The notes below the pieces were generated by a model that saw only the letters and a program-made list of their open reading frames with translations, was not told where the DNA came from and did not search any database. A DNA stretch of 64,000 bases, taken from NCBI GenBank assembly GCA_024709105.1, contig JANJXJ010000150.1, forward strand, positions 31,152-95,151. The letters run 5' to 3'. Every line of letters starts with the position of its first letter. Position 1 is the stretch's first letter. The position numbers were made by a program, and so were the translations under genes. Below, one piece after another: positions 45,465 to 55,659 of the stretch. The stretch is from Lentimicrobium sp. (lineage in GTDB: Bacteria > Bacteroidota > Bacteroidia > Bacteroidales > Lentimicrobiaceae).

Positions 45465-48400
45465 ATGAAAACAAAATTTTTTCTGTTGGCAACATTAATT
45501 ATTGTTGCCCTTGCAGCATTATCGCTTCAATATAAATCTCCGGCGCAACAAACCGAATTCAAAACCTTACCGGCAATGGCAAATACCAATAATTACCAGA
45601 AAGAATGGGAAAAAGTTGATTCCTTAATCGGGCAGGGGTTGCCAAAATCGGCACTTGAACTGGTTAATGCAATCCAGCTTTCAGCCGAGAGAGAAGGAAA
45701 TATTCCCCAGTATCTGAAAGCTTCCATTTATCAACTGAAGCTGCGCAGCGAATTTGAAGAAAATTATATTGAAATTTATATTGGCAAAACTGAGAAAAAC
45801 CTCAGCCAGAAACCACAACCCGTTAAGCAGATTTTACATTCCATTCTAGCAGAATTATATTGGCAGTATTTTGAGCAAAACATGTTCAGAATTATTGATC
45901 AAACCATTGTAATTGGCAATGATTCAAAGGATTTAGCCACCTGGGATGCTTTAAAATTTACCGAAAGGGTTTCATGGCATTACCAAATGTCACTTGAAAA
46001 CGCTGAAACGCTTCAGTCGGTTTCTCTCAAAATGTTTGACCCCATTATTCAAACCAGCGAAGGTTCAAAAAAATTCAGGCCAACTCTTTACGACTTTCTT
46101 GTTCACAGGGCTGTGGATTTTTTAACGAATGAAACGCCCGACCTTCCTCGTCCTGTAAATGAATTTGTGATGGATCAGAGCTTTATGCTTATGGTGCCTG
46201 ATATTTTTGCCAGAACCCCAATTGTTTCCGCCGACAGTTTGTCATTTAAATTTCAGGCTTTGCGCATGTTGCAGAAAGCAGAACTTTTTCATTTAAATGA
46301 TAAAGACCCGGTGGCACTGGTGGATGCAGTACTTAAGCGCCTTGAATATGTTTACAGAACGGGAAATATTGCAGAAGCTGACAGTATTTATCTCAAAACA
46401 CTCATCGCTCTTGAGGAAAAATATAAAGATCATCCTGTTTCTACTGATGTTATAGAAAAAATAGCTCGTTTCTGGCTGAATCCGGATGATGGACTTTCTG
46501 TGAGGAAGAGTATTAATCCTGCTGATCTGGCAAATTATGTTACCGCGCGCCAGTGGTGCATCAAAGCTATTGAAAGATTTCCCGAAAGTGATGGAGCTGC
46601 CAATTGCCGGGTGATTCTGCAATCCATTGAAGAGCCTGCCCTTAGCTTTGAAATGGCAAGAGAAAATGAACCTGGTAAAGAATTTCCGGTGTTACTGAAT
46701 TTCAGAAACGTCAAAAAAGTCTGGCTCAGGCTGGTAAGATTAGATTATGATCAGGACAAAGACTTATTGCAGGACCTATACAATCGCGGAGCTGACAGGC
46801 TGCTTAAGGGTAAACCATTACACGAGTGGAATACAATACTGCCTGAAACATCAGACTACAAGCAACATAGTGCAGAATTAATTATTCCGGCCAATGACCC
46901 GGGTCTTTATGTTTTAATAGTGTCAGCAAACGAAAAATTTGATCGCAAAGCCTCACCTATTGCTATAAAAGAATATTGGGCGACAAATATCAGCCTTATT
47001 AATAGAAGCGAACAGGATGGCTCAGGCTCATTCTATGTTTTACACCGCAGCAGCGGTAAACCGTTGCCAGGGGTTGCGGTTAAGACATTCACCAGAGAGT
47101 ATGATTACAGGAGCAGAAAATATCTGCTTAAAGATGCCGGGTCCTACACCACTGGAAATGATGGTTCTTTTAAAGTATTATCAACAGAAGACGCAGGCTA
47201 TTCAACACTTTCGTTTGATTTTTCGACAAAAACCGACCGTTTTGTGGTTGATAACTACTTTTCGGTTTACCGAAATCAGCCTTATCAAAATCAGGGAAAA
47301 GAAAAAACATACTTCTTTACAGACCGGGCCATTTACAGACCCGGGCAGGTAGTTTACTTTAAGGGCATCGTAACAACCGGAATTGACCGGGAGCAAAAAA
47401 TTGCTGTAGGAGTGAAAAGCAGCATTCTTCTGTACAATGTAAATGGAGAGAAAATTGCTGAGAAAGAAGTAATTACCAATAAATATGGCTCATTCAGCGG
47501 GAATTTTGTGCTTCCGGCATCAGGGCTTGGAGGAATGTTCAGAATTGAAAACAGCAGTGGCAGTGTGTATTTTAATGTTGAGGAATACAAACGCCCCAAA
47601 TTTGAAGTAAGATTTTTGCCAATAACCGGAAGCTATAAATTAAACGAAAAGGTAACTGTCGAAGCCAGGGCAGAAAGCTATACCGGGATGCCGGTAACAG
47701 ATGGCGCAGTAAAATACAGGGTGGTTCGTTCTGTCCACTATCCGCTTTTCAGATATGGAATGGGTTACTGGCCGGTATATGTGCCTGAAAGTGAAATCGC
47801 CAATGGTTCGCTCACTACCGCTTCAGATGGTTCTTTTGTAATTGAATTTGAGGCAAAACCCGATCCGGGAGTAAAGCTGGCAAATGATCCGGTATTTTCA
47901 TACACAATTTACGCAGATGTAACTGACATTAATGGTGAAACCCGTTCTTCGTCAGCACAGGTGCAGGTTAGCAATAAAGCGTTGTTGCTTGATATAAACC
48001 TTCCGGAAGTAATAAATCTGGATAAATCAGAAAAATTTACATTGTCAGCCACCAATCTGAACGGTAAAACCACCCCGGCAGAAGTGCTGGTTGAAATATA
48101 CCAGCTTTTACCTGATAGCAGACTAACCCGCCCCAGATACTGGAGTTCCCCTGATCTTGCAGTTTATTCGAAAGACGAATTTGTAAAACGCCTGCCTGCC
48201 GATTTATTTTTGAATGAAGCAACTGTAAAAAAAGGAAAACAGGTTTTCAGCCAAAAATTCAATACACGCACTGATAGTGTCTTTGACCTGAATAGCATTA
48301 AAAACCATGAAGCCGGCAAGTATCTCGTAAGTTTGAGTGCAAAAGATGTATATGGAGAGACTGTAATTAAGGAAAAAGAGTATACCCTTGTGGTTCCTGC

Positions 48401-51400
48401 TGCGAAAAAAACACCTGTAAATGAACCTCTCTGGACATATTTGCCGGAAAGAAATGTAAAACCAGGCGAAAAAATAGCACTCATTGTCGGTTCTGCAGCA
48501 AAAGATGCCCGGATATTAATTGAAGTATTTGCGAGTGGAAATATCATCAGCAGTCAATGGCTCACTTTAAATCAGGAACAAAGAAAGCTTGAGTTTGCAA
48601 TTCCCGGGGATATTACAGGTAATGTAGTATTTACGGCCAATATGGTATACAACAACCGCAGCTATTCTCTGCGGCACAATGCCAATATCCGGGATAACCG
48701 GAATGAGCTGAACATTACTTTTGAATCCTTCCGCAGCTCATTGCTTCCCGGAGGCACTGAAAAGTGGAAAATTAAAGTTTCTGACCCTGATGGCAATCCG
48801 CTGGATGCAGAACTTCTGGCTGGGATGTACGATGCTTCACTGGATGCTTTTGCAGCGAACTCGTGGTACTTTGATTTACTGAGAAAAGAGTTTTGGCATG
48901 CGGGTTGGCAGAATAATTTTGGTTCAATTTCAGGTTATTCTTTGCCCTGGGAAAGAGGCGAACAGGCCATGGGTGTTTCGCGCTCCTACGATCAGCTGAA
49001 CTGGTTTGGGTATTACCCGGGAGGGGGCCGCTTATACAGAAGTAAAATGCTCAGGACAGGTGCCATGGAAATGGATGCTATGCCAGAGTTAAGCTCAGCG
49101 GCCGGAATAAATGAAGGCATGTTGCCGCCTCCGGCTCCGGGCGATGCTGCTGTGGCTGCAGACCTTGCTATTATTGAAGATTCCGTTGAGTTTAATGAAT
49201 TGACCAGGCAAAAATCACAGGCACAGCCATCAGTGCGGAAAAACCTTCAGGAAACAGCGTTTTTCTATCCGCATCTGTCATCTGATAACAATGGTGAGAT
49301 ATGGATTGAATTTACGGTTCCTGAAGCACTTACCAGATGGAACTTTATGGGATTGGCCCACACACCGTCTCTTCGGAATGGCAGTTTTACCAAAGAAGTT
49401 GTTACCAGCAAAGACCTGATGGTGGCACCAAATTTACCCAGGTTTTTCCGCGAAGGCGACAAAATGGTTTTGCAATCACGCATCAGCAATCTGTCGGGAA
49501 ATCCTTTGCAAGGCATAGCCCGGCTTGAGTTGATTGATGCCATTACCCAAAAGCCGGTAGATGCTGAATTCCAGAACATGGAGGGCATAAAGGCATTTGA
49601 TATTGAAACCGGTAAAAATGCTATGGTTGAATGGGCCGTTGAGGTTCCTGCCGGGCTTGATGCTGTTATGGTGCGCATCATTGCACAATCGGGCAACCAC
49701 AGCGATGGTGAAGAGGTAATGCTTCCGGTGCTTACCAACCGTATGCTCGTTACTGAAACACTTCCGCTTCCTGTTAATGGAAACGAAACCCGGACATTCA
49801 ATTTTAAAGGCTTAGCCGATCTTAATGCACAAAACAGCACCTTGCTGCCCCACAAACTTACCCTGGAGTTTACCTCAAACCCGGCCTGGTATGCGGTACA
49901 GGCTCTCCCCTATCTGGCTGAATCAAATCATGAAAATGCCGACGTGGTTTTTAACAGGTTGTATGCCAATACACTGGCTTCACACATTGCAAACAGCAAT
50001 CCGAAGATAAAAGCTGTTTTTGAGACATGGAAAAACCAAAGTCCGGAAGCACTGCTCTCCAATCTGGAAAAAAATCAGGAGCTTAAAAATCTTATACTTG
50101 AAGAAACGCCCTGGCTTATGGAAGCCCGCAATGAATCGGAGCAAAAGCGCAGAATTGCATTGTTGTTCGACCTTAATCGCCTGGCTTCTGAAAAAGATGC
50201 AGCTAAGCTGAAAATACAACAGTTGCAATCAGCAAACGGAGGCTGGCCCTGGTTTGAAGGTATGCCTGAAAGCCGCTATATTACACAGTTGATTGTTACT
50301 GGTTTTGGGAAACTTCACTATTTAAAAGTGGGTGATATTCAATCTGATAACAATACTTTACAGTTAGTCAGGCAAGCAACCGGATACTTAAGCAACCGTC
50401 TTGCCGAAGATTATCAACTGTTAAAAAAGAACCATCCGGATTTTGAGAAGAACAATCATCTGAGTTATGATGCCATTCAGTTTTTACTTTCGATGAGTTA
50501 CCTGCAAGGCCTGGCAGAACCAGACCGCAAAGCCAGGGAAGCCATAGAATATTACGGAAAACAGGCACGCAAATACTGGACCTCACAAAATCTTTACGGA
50601 CAGGCCATGATAGCACTTTGGGCCGGGCGCAGCGGTGATATGAAGACTGCAACATCCATCATGAAATCACTTCGAGAGAAATCGGTTTCACATCCAGAGC
50701 TGGGCATGTACTGGCGCGATAATACAGGAGGTTATTTCTGGTATCAGGCACCCGTAGAAACCCAATCACTGATTATTGAGCTATTTGAAGAACTCGGCAA
50801 AGATCCGAGGGCAACAGATCAAATGAAAACCTGGCTGCTCAAACAAAAACAAACCCAAAGCTGGGCAACATCAAGGGCAACAGCCGATGCGGTGTATGCG
50901 CTGTTGCTGCGTGGTGGCGACTGGCTTCAAACCGGAGTTAATGTAAGTATCACCATGGGGCAGCAGGAAATTTTTGCCGGTAAGTCAGATTTAAAAGCAG
51001 AGGCTGGAACCGGATATTTTAAAAAGATATGGACTGGCGGTGAAATAACGTCGGATATGGGCAATATAAAAGTAACCAAAACCTCTGAAGGACCCGGATG
51101 GGGCGCATTATACTGGCAATATTTTGAAAATCTTGACAAAATAACAGCCCATGACAGCCCGCTGAGTATCAGGAAAAAACTGTTTATTAAAACGAACAGT
51201 GATGCTGGTCCGTTGCTGAGCGAGATAACTCCTGAAAACCAGCTGAAGGTTGGACAGCAAATCATAGTACGCGTGGAATTGCGCACTGACAGAGATCTGG
51301 AATATGTTCATCTAAAGGATATGCGGGCTGCTGGTTTTGAACCTGTTAATACTTTGTCGGGCTACCGGTGGAAAGGTGGTTTGGGTTATTATGAAAATAC

Positions 51401-51578
51401 CCGTGATGCTTCTTCCAATTTCTTCTTCTCATGGTTGCCCAAAGGCACCTGGGTTTTTGAATATCCGCTGGTTGTATCACAAAAAGGTACCTTTTCAAAC
51501 GGGATTAGTACTGTTCAGTGTATGTATGCCCCTGAATTTGCAGCCCATTCCGAAGGACAAAAAGTTATTGTGGACTAA
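45465..51578 (+). CDS. Bacterial alpha-2-macroglobulin family protein without the thioester motif
   Basis: Very large (2037 residues) periplasmic protein, family role proposed as a protease trap. It has an N-terminal signal/anchor without a lipobox, about 350 helical residues, MG domains (FFTDRAIYRPGQVVYFKGIV is the MG2 signature), a large bait-region candidate around residues 1150-1270, the A2M domain (IWIEFTVPEALTRWNFMGLAHT) and the thioester/helical domain from about 1470. The site where family members have CxEQ reads NADV (residues 1491-1494, within YLAESNHENADVVFNRLYAN), so the thioester cannot form although flanking residues fit well. No penicillin-binding protein 1C gene, the common partner, is next to it. 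It is the last gene of its operon and ends in a nested hairpin. Confidence 0.9.
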   Translation: MKTKFFLLATLIIVALAALSLQYKSPAQQTEFKTLPAMANTNNYQKEWEKVDSLIGQGLPKSALELVNAIQLSAEREGNIPQYLKASIYQLKLRSEFEENYIEIYIGKTEKNLSQKPQPVKQILHSILAELYWQYFEQNMFRIIDQTIVIGNDSKDLATWDALKFTERVSWHYQMSLENAETLQSVSLKMFDPIIQTSEGSKKFRPTLYDFLVHRAVDFLTNETPDLPRPVNEFVMDQSFMLMVPDIFARTPIVSADSLSFKFQALRMLQKAELFHLNDKDPVALVDAVLKRLEYVYRTGNIAEADSIYLKTLIALEEKYKDHPVSTDVIEKIARFWLNPDDGLSVRKSINPADLANYVTARQWCIKAIERFPESDGAANCRVILQSIEEPALSFEMARENEPGKEFPVLLNFRNVKKVWLRLVRLDYDQDKDLLQDLYNRGADRLLKGKPLHEWNTILPETSDYKQHSAELIIPANDPGLYVLIVSANEKFDRKASPIAIKEYWATNISLINRSEQDGSGSFYVLHRSSGKPLPGVAVKTFTREYDYRSRKYLLKDAGSYTTGNDGSFKVLSTEDAGYSTLSFDFSTKTDRFVVDNYFSVYRNQPYQNQGKEKTYFFTDRAIYRPGQVVYFKGIVTTGIDREQKIAVGVKSSILLYNVNGEKIAEKEVITNKYGSFSGNFVLPASGLGGMFRIENSSGSVYFNVEEYKRPKFEVRFLPITGSYKLNEKVTVEARAESYTGMPVTDGAVKYRVVRSVHYPLFRYGMGYWPVYVPESEIANGSLTTASDGSFVIEFEAKPDPGVKLANDPVFSYTIYADVTDINGETRSSSAQVQVSNKALLLDINLPEVINLDKSEKFTLSATNLNGKTTPAEVLVEIYQLLPDSRLTRPRYWSSPDLAVYSKDEFVKRLPADLFLNEATVKKGKQVFSQKFNTRTDSVFDLNSIKNHEAGKYLVSLSAKDVYGETVIKEKEYTLVVPAAKKTPVNEPLWTYLPERNVKPGEKIALIVGSAAKDARILIEVFASGNIISSQWLTLNQEQRKLEFAIPGDITGNVVFTANMVYNNRSYSLRHNANIRDNRNELNITFESFRSSLLPGGTEKWKIKVSDPDGNPLDAELLAGMYDASLDAFAANSWYFDLLRKEFWHAGWQNNFGSISGYSLPWERGEQAMGVSRSYDQLNWFGYYPGGGRLYRSKMLRTGAMEMDAMPELSSAAGINEGMLPPPAPGDAAVAADLAIIEDSVEFNELTRQKSQAQPSVRKNLQETAFFYPHLSSDNNGEIWIEFTVPEALTRWNFMGLAHTPSLRNGSFTKEVVTSKDLMVAPNLPRFFREGDKMVLQSRISNLSGNPLQGIARLELIDAITQKPVDAEFQNMEGIKAFDIETGKNAMVEWAVEVPAGLDAVMVRIIAQSGNHSDGEEVMLPVLTNRMLVTETLPLPVNGNETRTFNFKGLADLNAQNSTLLPHKLTLEFTSNPAWYAVQALPYLAESNHENADVVFNRLYANTLASHIANSNPKIKAVFETWKNQSPEALLSNLEKNQELKNLILEETPWLMEARNESEQKRRIALLFDLNRLASEKDAAKLKIQQLQSANGGWPWFEGMPESRYITQLIVTGFGKLHYLKVGDIQSDNNTLQLVRQATGYLSNRLAEDYQLLKKNHPDFEKNNHLSYDAIQFLLSMSYLQGLAEPDRKAREAIEYYGKQARKYWTSQNLYGQAMIALWAGRSGDMKTATSIMKSLREKSVSHPELGMYWRDNTGGYFWYQAPVETQSLIIELFEELGKDPRATDQMKTWLLKQKQTQSWATSRATADAVYALLLRGGDWLQTGVNVSITMGQQEIFAGKSDLKAEAGTGYFKKIWTGGEITSDMGNIKVTKTSEGPGWGALYWQYFENLDKITAHDSPLSIRKKLFIKTNSDAGPLLSEITPENQLKVGQQIIVRVELRTDRDLEYVHLKDMRAAGFEPVNTLSGYRWKGGLGYYENTRDASSNFFFSWLPKGTWVFEYPLVVSQKGTFSNGISTVQCMYAPEFAAHSEGQKVIVD

Positions 51579-51582
51579 CCAT

Positions 51583-51688
51583 AAAGAGGTTGTCTCAAAA
51601 GGCTTTAAACCGGTGGAATTTACAATTTAAAGAGCAGGGCGGAATTATAAATTCCGCCCAATTTTTCTCCATCTGAGACAGCCTCTTT
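51583..51688. repeat. 106-bp element with 15-bp inverted termini around a terminator hairpin (MITE-like)
   Basis: The left end AAAGAGGTTGTCTCA (51583-51597) and the right end TGAGACAGCCTCTTT (51674-51688) are inverted repeats with a single mismatch. The GAGGCTGTCTCA type sequence resembles ends I recall for several Bacteroidota insertion sequences. Inside lies a 10-bp hairpin (51637-51659). No transposase and no obvious target duplication is present. It may be a miniature element, an IS remnant, or simply a nested terminator. Confidence 0.55.
51637..51667 (+). terminator. Terminator after the alpha-2-macroglobulin gene
   Basis: Perfect 10-bp stem GGGCGGAATT with AATTCCGCCC around a three-base ATA loop, followed by AATTTTT. 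It lies 59 bases past the stop codon. Confidence 0.85.
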
Positions 51689-51697
51689 GTTCTTTTT

Positions 51698-52264
51698 TCA
51701 GTCTTCTTTTTGAAGTGTAAGCCTCCATCTGAAATTGTTGTGTCCCCAGCAGTCGCTGCAACGGGCTGCACATACCGATTCTGAGAGCAGGGCATTGTCA
51801 ATACGAAACCGCATAGGGCAGGAAACAGGGTCTGAAATTTCGTAAGGCCCTGCCGAGAGCTGTTTCCAGAAGTATTCATTCCACTTCCAGACTTGCTGAT
51901 TGCCTGAGATGTGAAAAGAAAGAGTTACATCAAGATACTCTTTACCTTCGTCTTTAATGAATTTTGCGCTCAGGTTTGAAATTACGATTTCTCCGTCCTC
52001 GCTTATTCTGATGCGTTCACCTTCGATCATTTTATCGGATTGGCCTGAAAAGGTGAGAGGCTGGGGAGATGGAAGAAAAACTTCACCAGCAGAATTTATT
52101 TCTACAGGAATACCAAGTGAAGTAGTGAAGGTTGGAAATGAGCGCACATATTCAAGCGCCAGTGTGCCTGTGTAACTTTGGCCGGGATTTATGTCATCCT
52201 CTTTCTTATCGCAGGCAACCAATAAAGAAAGAAACAATGACACCAGCAGTACGCGCGTAGCCAT
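51698..52264 (-). CDS. Predicted lipoprotein, function unknown
   Basis: 188 residues, signal peptide ending in LLVAC (Cys at residue 18) followed by DKKEDD, typical of a Bacteroidota surface or periplasmic lipoprotein. The rest looks beta-rich (SYTGTLALEYVRSFPTFTTSLGIPVEI, IRISEDGEIVISNLSAKFIKDEGKEYLDVTLSFHIS). Four further Cys lie in the last 45 residues (SCPMRF, VCAARCSDCW) and may form disulfides or bind a metal. No known family recognised. It is convergent with the alpha-2-macroglobulin gene. Confidence 0.75.
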   Translation of the reverse strand: MATRVLLVSLFLSLLVACDKKEDDINPGQSYTGTLALEYVRSFPTFTTSLGIPVEINSAGEVFLPSPQPLTFSGQSDKMIEGERIRISEDGEIVISNLSAKFIKDEGKEYLDVTLSFHISGNQQVWKWNEYFWKQLSAGPYEISDPVSCPMRFRIDNALLSESVCAARCSDCWGHNNFRWRLTLQKED

Positions 52265-52387
52265 GATGTCATAAAATTTAGGTTTTTGGTTTGCGAAATA
52301 TACGAATTATTTATCACTAAATCAAGCATTTCGCATTATTTTTCTTCAGTAATCGAAACAATAGCTATACTGTTGTACACAAAAGCA

Positions 52388-52415
52388 ACAGGCGACTTTT
52401 TGTAAAGCCGCCTGT
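52388..52415 (-). terminator. Probable terminator after the exported protein gene at 52468
   Basis: ACAGGCG pairs with CGCCTGT, with additional inner pairing; read on the minus strand it is followed by TGCTTTTG, a moderate T tract. It lies 53 bases past the stop. Confidence 0.6.
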
Positions 52416-52467
52416 CGTGAGCACTCTGAGAATATTTTAGTACAGGTTCAAAGACCTTAAGGTCAAT

Positions 52468-53181
52468 TTAGAACGGAGTAATGGCAGGTTCATTAAATTC
52501 AATAAGGGTAACAAATCCTTTTTCGTTGAGATTACGGTAGCAGTTTACCCAGTCGTTCCATGCATCATAAGATTTTTTAGTTCCTTCTGTTGTGTTAAAC
52601 ACGCCTCCTGATTCGAGAGAAGCGTACATTGCTTCTGTTTTTCCGCCAATGGTTAAGCGGGTATGCAGCAATGCAGTATTCATTTCGTTGCTTTCTGTAC
52701 CATCGGGAGCTACTGCCTGACGATACATTCTGCATGCCAGATATTTGAACTCTTCAACAACTGCTTCGTAATCGCGTTGTTTGTGTCCATTTTTATTAAC
52801 ACATGACTTCAGCCCCTCAAATGGCAGGGTAAGGTATTCGGGTGTGTTTTTCATAAACCAGGCAAAAGCAGCTTCTTCATCAATGGTAAGAACCTGAATC
52901 CAATCGGCCGACTCGGCTCCGGGAGACTCGCATCCACCGGTAAAGCAAAGCCTGTAGCCCGAAAAATATCCATCCTTGATTGGAATAATCTTATCCGGAG
53001 CATATTCCGAAGCAAAAAATTCCATGAGGACCTTTGAATCGGTGTTTGATAAATAAACTTTTCCTATTCCATCATCCGACAGGGGAACTGCATCGGGGTA
53101 TGGAGTTAATTCAACTCTCTGGGCAAATATTGTGGAAAAACTCATTGCCAAAACTGCTGCCAAAACGAAAATCTTTTTCAT
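52468..53181 (-). CDS. Exported protein of unknown function
   Basis: 237 residues starting MKKIFVLAAVLAMSFSTIFAQ, a clear Sec signal peptide. The mature part is mixed and holds four or five Cys, including LCFTGGCESPG, SCVNKNG and LACRMYRQ. I recognise no domain. An open frame extends 31 codons further upstream (to 53274), but only the ATG at 53181 puts the signal peptide first. It is divergent from aspS. Confidence 0.72.
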   Translation of the reverse strand: MKKIFVLAAVLAMSFSTIFAQRVELTPYPDAVPLSDDGIGKVYLSNTDSKVLMEFFASEYAPDKIIPIKDGYFSGYRLCFTGGCESPGAESADWIQVLTIDEEAAFAWFMKNTPEYLTLPFEGLKSCVNKNGHKQRDYEAVVEEFKYLACRMYRQAVAPDGTESNEMNTALLHTRLTIGGKTEAMYASLESGGVFNTTEGTKKSYDAWNDWVNCYRNLNEKGFVTLIEFNEPAITPF

Positions 53182-53506
53182 ATCTTTGTGAATTACAGTC
53201 ATTTCTAAAGTTTTCAAAGACTTCTGAATTCCAACCCAGAAGCTTTTTATACCAGTTAATCTGAATTTCTGCAAAAAGTAACCCTGAAAAAATAAAAAAA
53301 TACAATTATTTCTCAGAAAACTTCTATACGACTATTATCTATCTGATTTAGAATGGTTTATACAAGTGTAATTATTTTTACATTAGTGTATATAAATTTA
53401 ACTTGCAAGCTGTTGGCTCTGACAAGAGGCATGGAACAAACCAATAACAGGGATCATTATGCACAAAGGTCAAAATTGCTTAATTTCGCACCTCAAAATA
53501 AAACCT
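53182..53506 (+). other. Intergenic region between an exported protein gene and aspS
   Basis: 325 bases between divergent genes, AT-rich around 53285-53405. A plus-strand TATCTTTG occurs at 53181-53188 but is far from aspS and may be chance. An in-frame ATG at 53459 would lengthen AspRS by 16 residues without family likeness. No strong hairpin seen. Confidence 0.5.
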
Positions 53507-55252
53507 ATGTTACGTACACACAATTGCGGTGAATTAAACATTGCACATACAGGAAAAACTGTTACACTGTCTGGTTGGGTTCAGCGTTCGCGCGATCTCG
53601 GAGGCATGACTTTTATTGACCTTCGCGACCGGTATGGCATAACCCAGCTTGTTTTTAATATGGAAACCAATGCTCCGCTTTGCGAAGATGCTCGCAAACT
53701 GGGGCGGGAATTTGTGATTTCAGTTACAGGAACCGTTGCCGAGCGAAGCAATAAAAACCCAAAACTAACAACCGGAGAAATCGAAATTATAGTCGAAAAA
53801 CTTGAAATACTAAACAGTTCGAAAATACCACCATTTACCATTGAAGAGAATACCGATGGCGGTGACGAACTCAGGATGAAATACCGCTATCTTGATCTGA
53901 GGCGCAGCAATGTACGCGACAACCTGATGCTCAGACACCGGATGGCTATTGAAACCCGCAATTACATGAATAACATCGGATTTATTGAAGTTGAAACTCC
54001 GGTGCTTATCAAATCAACCCCCGAAGGTGCAAGAGATTTTGTGGTGCCATCGCGCATGAACGAAGGGCAGTTTTATGCTCTTCCGCAATCGCCGCAAACT
54101 TTTAAGCAATTGCTTATGGTGGCAGGGTTCGATAAATATTTCCAGATTGTAAAATGTTTCAGGGACGAAGACCTGCGTGCAGACCGGCAACCCGAATTTA
54201 CCCAGATTGACTGTGAGATGTCTTTTGTAACTCAGGATGATATTCTCGAAACTTTTGAAGGATTAACCAGGCATTTATTCAATAATGTAAAAGGTGTTGA
54301 AATAGAAAGCCTCCCAAGAATGACTTTTGCCGATGCCATGAAATATTATGGCAACGACAAGCCTGATATCCGCTTCGGCATGACCATTAAAGAAATTACA
54401 GAAGTGGCAAAGGGTCACGACTTTAAGGTTTTTGATGATGCTGAACTTATTGCCGGAATCAATGCTGAAAACTGCGCTGCCTACACCCGGAAACAACTTG
54501 ACGCACTTACTGATTTTGTAAAAAGGCCTCAGATTGGTGCAGGGGGATTGATATATGTGAGATACAACGAAGATGGTACGTTGAAGTCTTCGGTTGACAA
54601 ATTCTACTCAGAAGATGAACTCAAAAAGTGGGCTGCTATATTTGAGGCAAAACCCGGCGATCTTCTTCTTATCCTGGCCGGAAATGCGTCAAAAACCCGC
54701 AAAGCATTATCAGAGCTGAGACTGGAGATGGGCAATCAGCTTGGCCTTCGCAATCCAGACGTATTTGCGCCCCTTTGGGTGGTTGATTTCCCATTGCTTG
54801 AGTGGGATGAAGAGACCCAGCGTTATTACGCCATGCATCATCCATTTACATCCCCCAAGCCCGAAGACATAGCCTTGCTTGATACCGACCCCGGAAAAGT
54901 TCGCGCAAATGCTTACGATCTGGTAATTAACGGGGTGGAAATCGGAGGCGGATCAATCAGGATTTACAACAAAGATCTTCAGAAAAAAATGTTTACTATA
55001 TTGGGCTTTAGCGATGAAGACGCTCAGGCTCAATTTGGTTTCCTTATGAATGCTTTTGAATACGGAGCTCCGCCACACGGAGGAATTGCTTTTGGTTTCG
55101 ACCGCATGTGTTCGCTCTTCGGAGGATCAGACAGCATTCGCGACTTCATCGCTTTCCCCAAAAACAATTCAGGGAGAGATGTAATGATTGACTCTCCTGC
55201 ACCAGTAAAACAGGAGCAATTGGACGAACTGAAACTGAAATTAAACTTATAG
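53507..55252 (+). CDS. aspS: Aspartyl-tRNA synthetase
   Basis: Charges tRNA-Asp. The 581 residues follow the bacterial class IIb layout: N-terminal OB-fold anticodon domain ([30 protein letters not shown]), motif 1 and 2 of the catalytic core ([48 protein letters not shown]), the bacterial insertion (GAD) domain around 290-410, and motif 3 ([21 protein letters not shown]). The ATG at 53507 gives [11 protein letters not shown], the family start; a longer in-frame ATG at 53459 is rejected. A small membrane protein gene follows after 4 bases. Confidence 0.97.
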   Translation: MLRTHNCGELNIAHTGKTVTLSGWVQRSRDLGGMTFIDLRDRYGITQLVFNMETNAPLCEDARKLGREFVISVTGTVAERSNKNPKLTTGEIEIIVEKLEILNSSKIPPFTIEENTDGGDELRMKYRYLDLRRSNVRDNLMLRHRMAIETRNYMNNIGFIEVETPVLIKSTPEGARDFVVPSRMNEGQFYALPQSPQTFKQLLMVAGFDKYFQIVKCFRDEDLRADRQPEFTQIDCEMSFVTQDDILETFEGLTRHLFNNVKGVEIESLPRMTFADAMKYYGNDKPDIRFGMTIKEITEVAKGHDFKVFDDAELIAGINAENCAAYTRKQLDALTDFVKRPQIGAGGLIYVRYNEDGTLKSSVDKFYSEDELKKWAAIFEAKPGDLLLILAGNASKTRKALSELRLEMGNQLGLRNPDVFAPLWVVDFPLLEWDEETQRYYAMHHPFTSPKPEDIALLDTDPGKVRANAYDLVINGVEIGGGSIRIYNKDLQKKMFTILGFSDEDAQAQFGFLMNAFEYGAPPHGGIAFGFDRMCSLFGGSDSIRDFIAFPKNNSGRDVMIDSPAPVKQEQLDELKLKLNL

Positions 55253-55256
55253 TGCA

Positions 55257-55595
55257 ATGAAACCGGTAAAAGCATTGCTGCCAGTATCCAAGTGGTTACT
55301 CAGAATTGCCATTCTGGCTTATGCTGTATTGCAATACGGCCCAACCATTTTGAATCTGCAATATCAGACTCAGCCATTTTTTATTGCGGTTGCTTTTGTG
55401 TTATTTGCGGTTTTGCTATTTGCCGGAGGTTTCACATCAAAACCTTCTCTAACGGTTGTTTCAGCATTGTTGCTTAGTCTGTTGATCATTTACCTCATGT
55501 ATCTGGGATTTGTTCCTCAGGTTACCATATCACAGATTATTCAGCTGCTGATGGTTTCCGTTTGCCTTTATTTCGTTTCCACCGGAAACAAATAA
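55257..55595 (+). CDS. Small four-helix membrane protein, function unknown
   Basis: 112 residues with four hydrophobic segments (about 13-30, 40-58, 66-84, 90-107), short loops and a basic N-terminus. No family recognised and no charged residues inside the helices. It starts 4 bases after aspS and is followed by a terminator, so it is cotranscribed with aspS. Confidence 0.75.
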   Translation: MKPVKALLPVSKWLLRIAILAYAVLQYGPTILNLQYQTQPFFIAVAFVLFAVLLFAGGFTSKPSLTVVSALLLSLLIIYLMYLGFVPQVTISQIIQLLMVSVCLYFVSTGNK

Positions 55596-55600
55596 TTTAC

Positions 55601-55632
55601 AGAAAAGTCATGCAAAACAGACTTTTCTTTTT
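55601..55632 (+). terminator. Terminator after aspS and its neighbour
   Basis: Perfect 9-bp stem AGAAAAGTC with GACTTTTCT around a ten-base loop, followed by TTTT. Confidence 0.8.
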
Positions 55633-55659
55633 GACCAAATGATCAAACTTATCAGGCCA

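Noticed and set aside
49265..49855. 196-codon minus-strand open frame
   Set aside because: Antisense to the alpha-2-macroglobulin gene; Ser-rich composition typical of a shadow frame.
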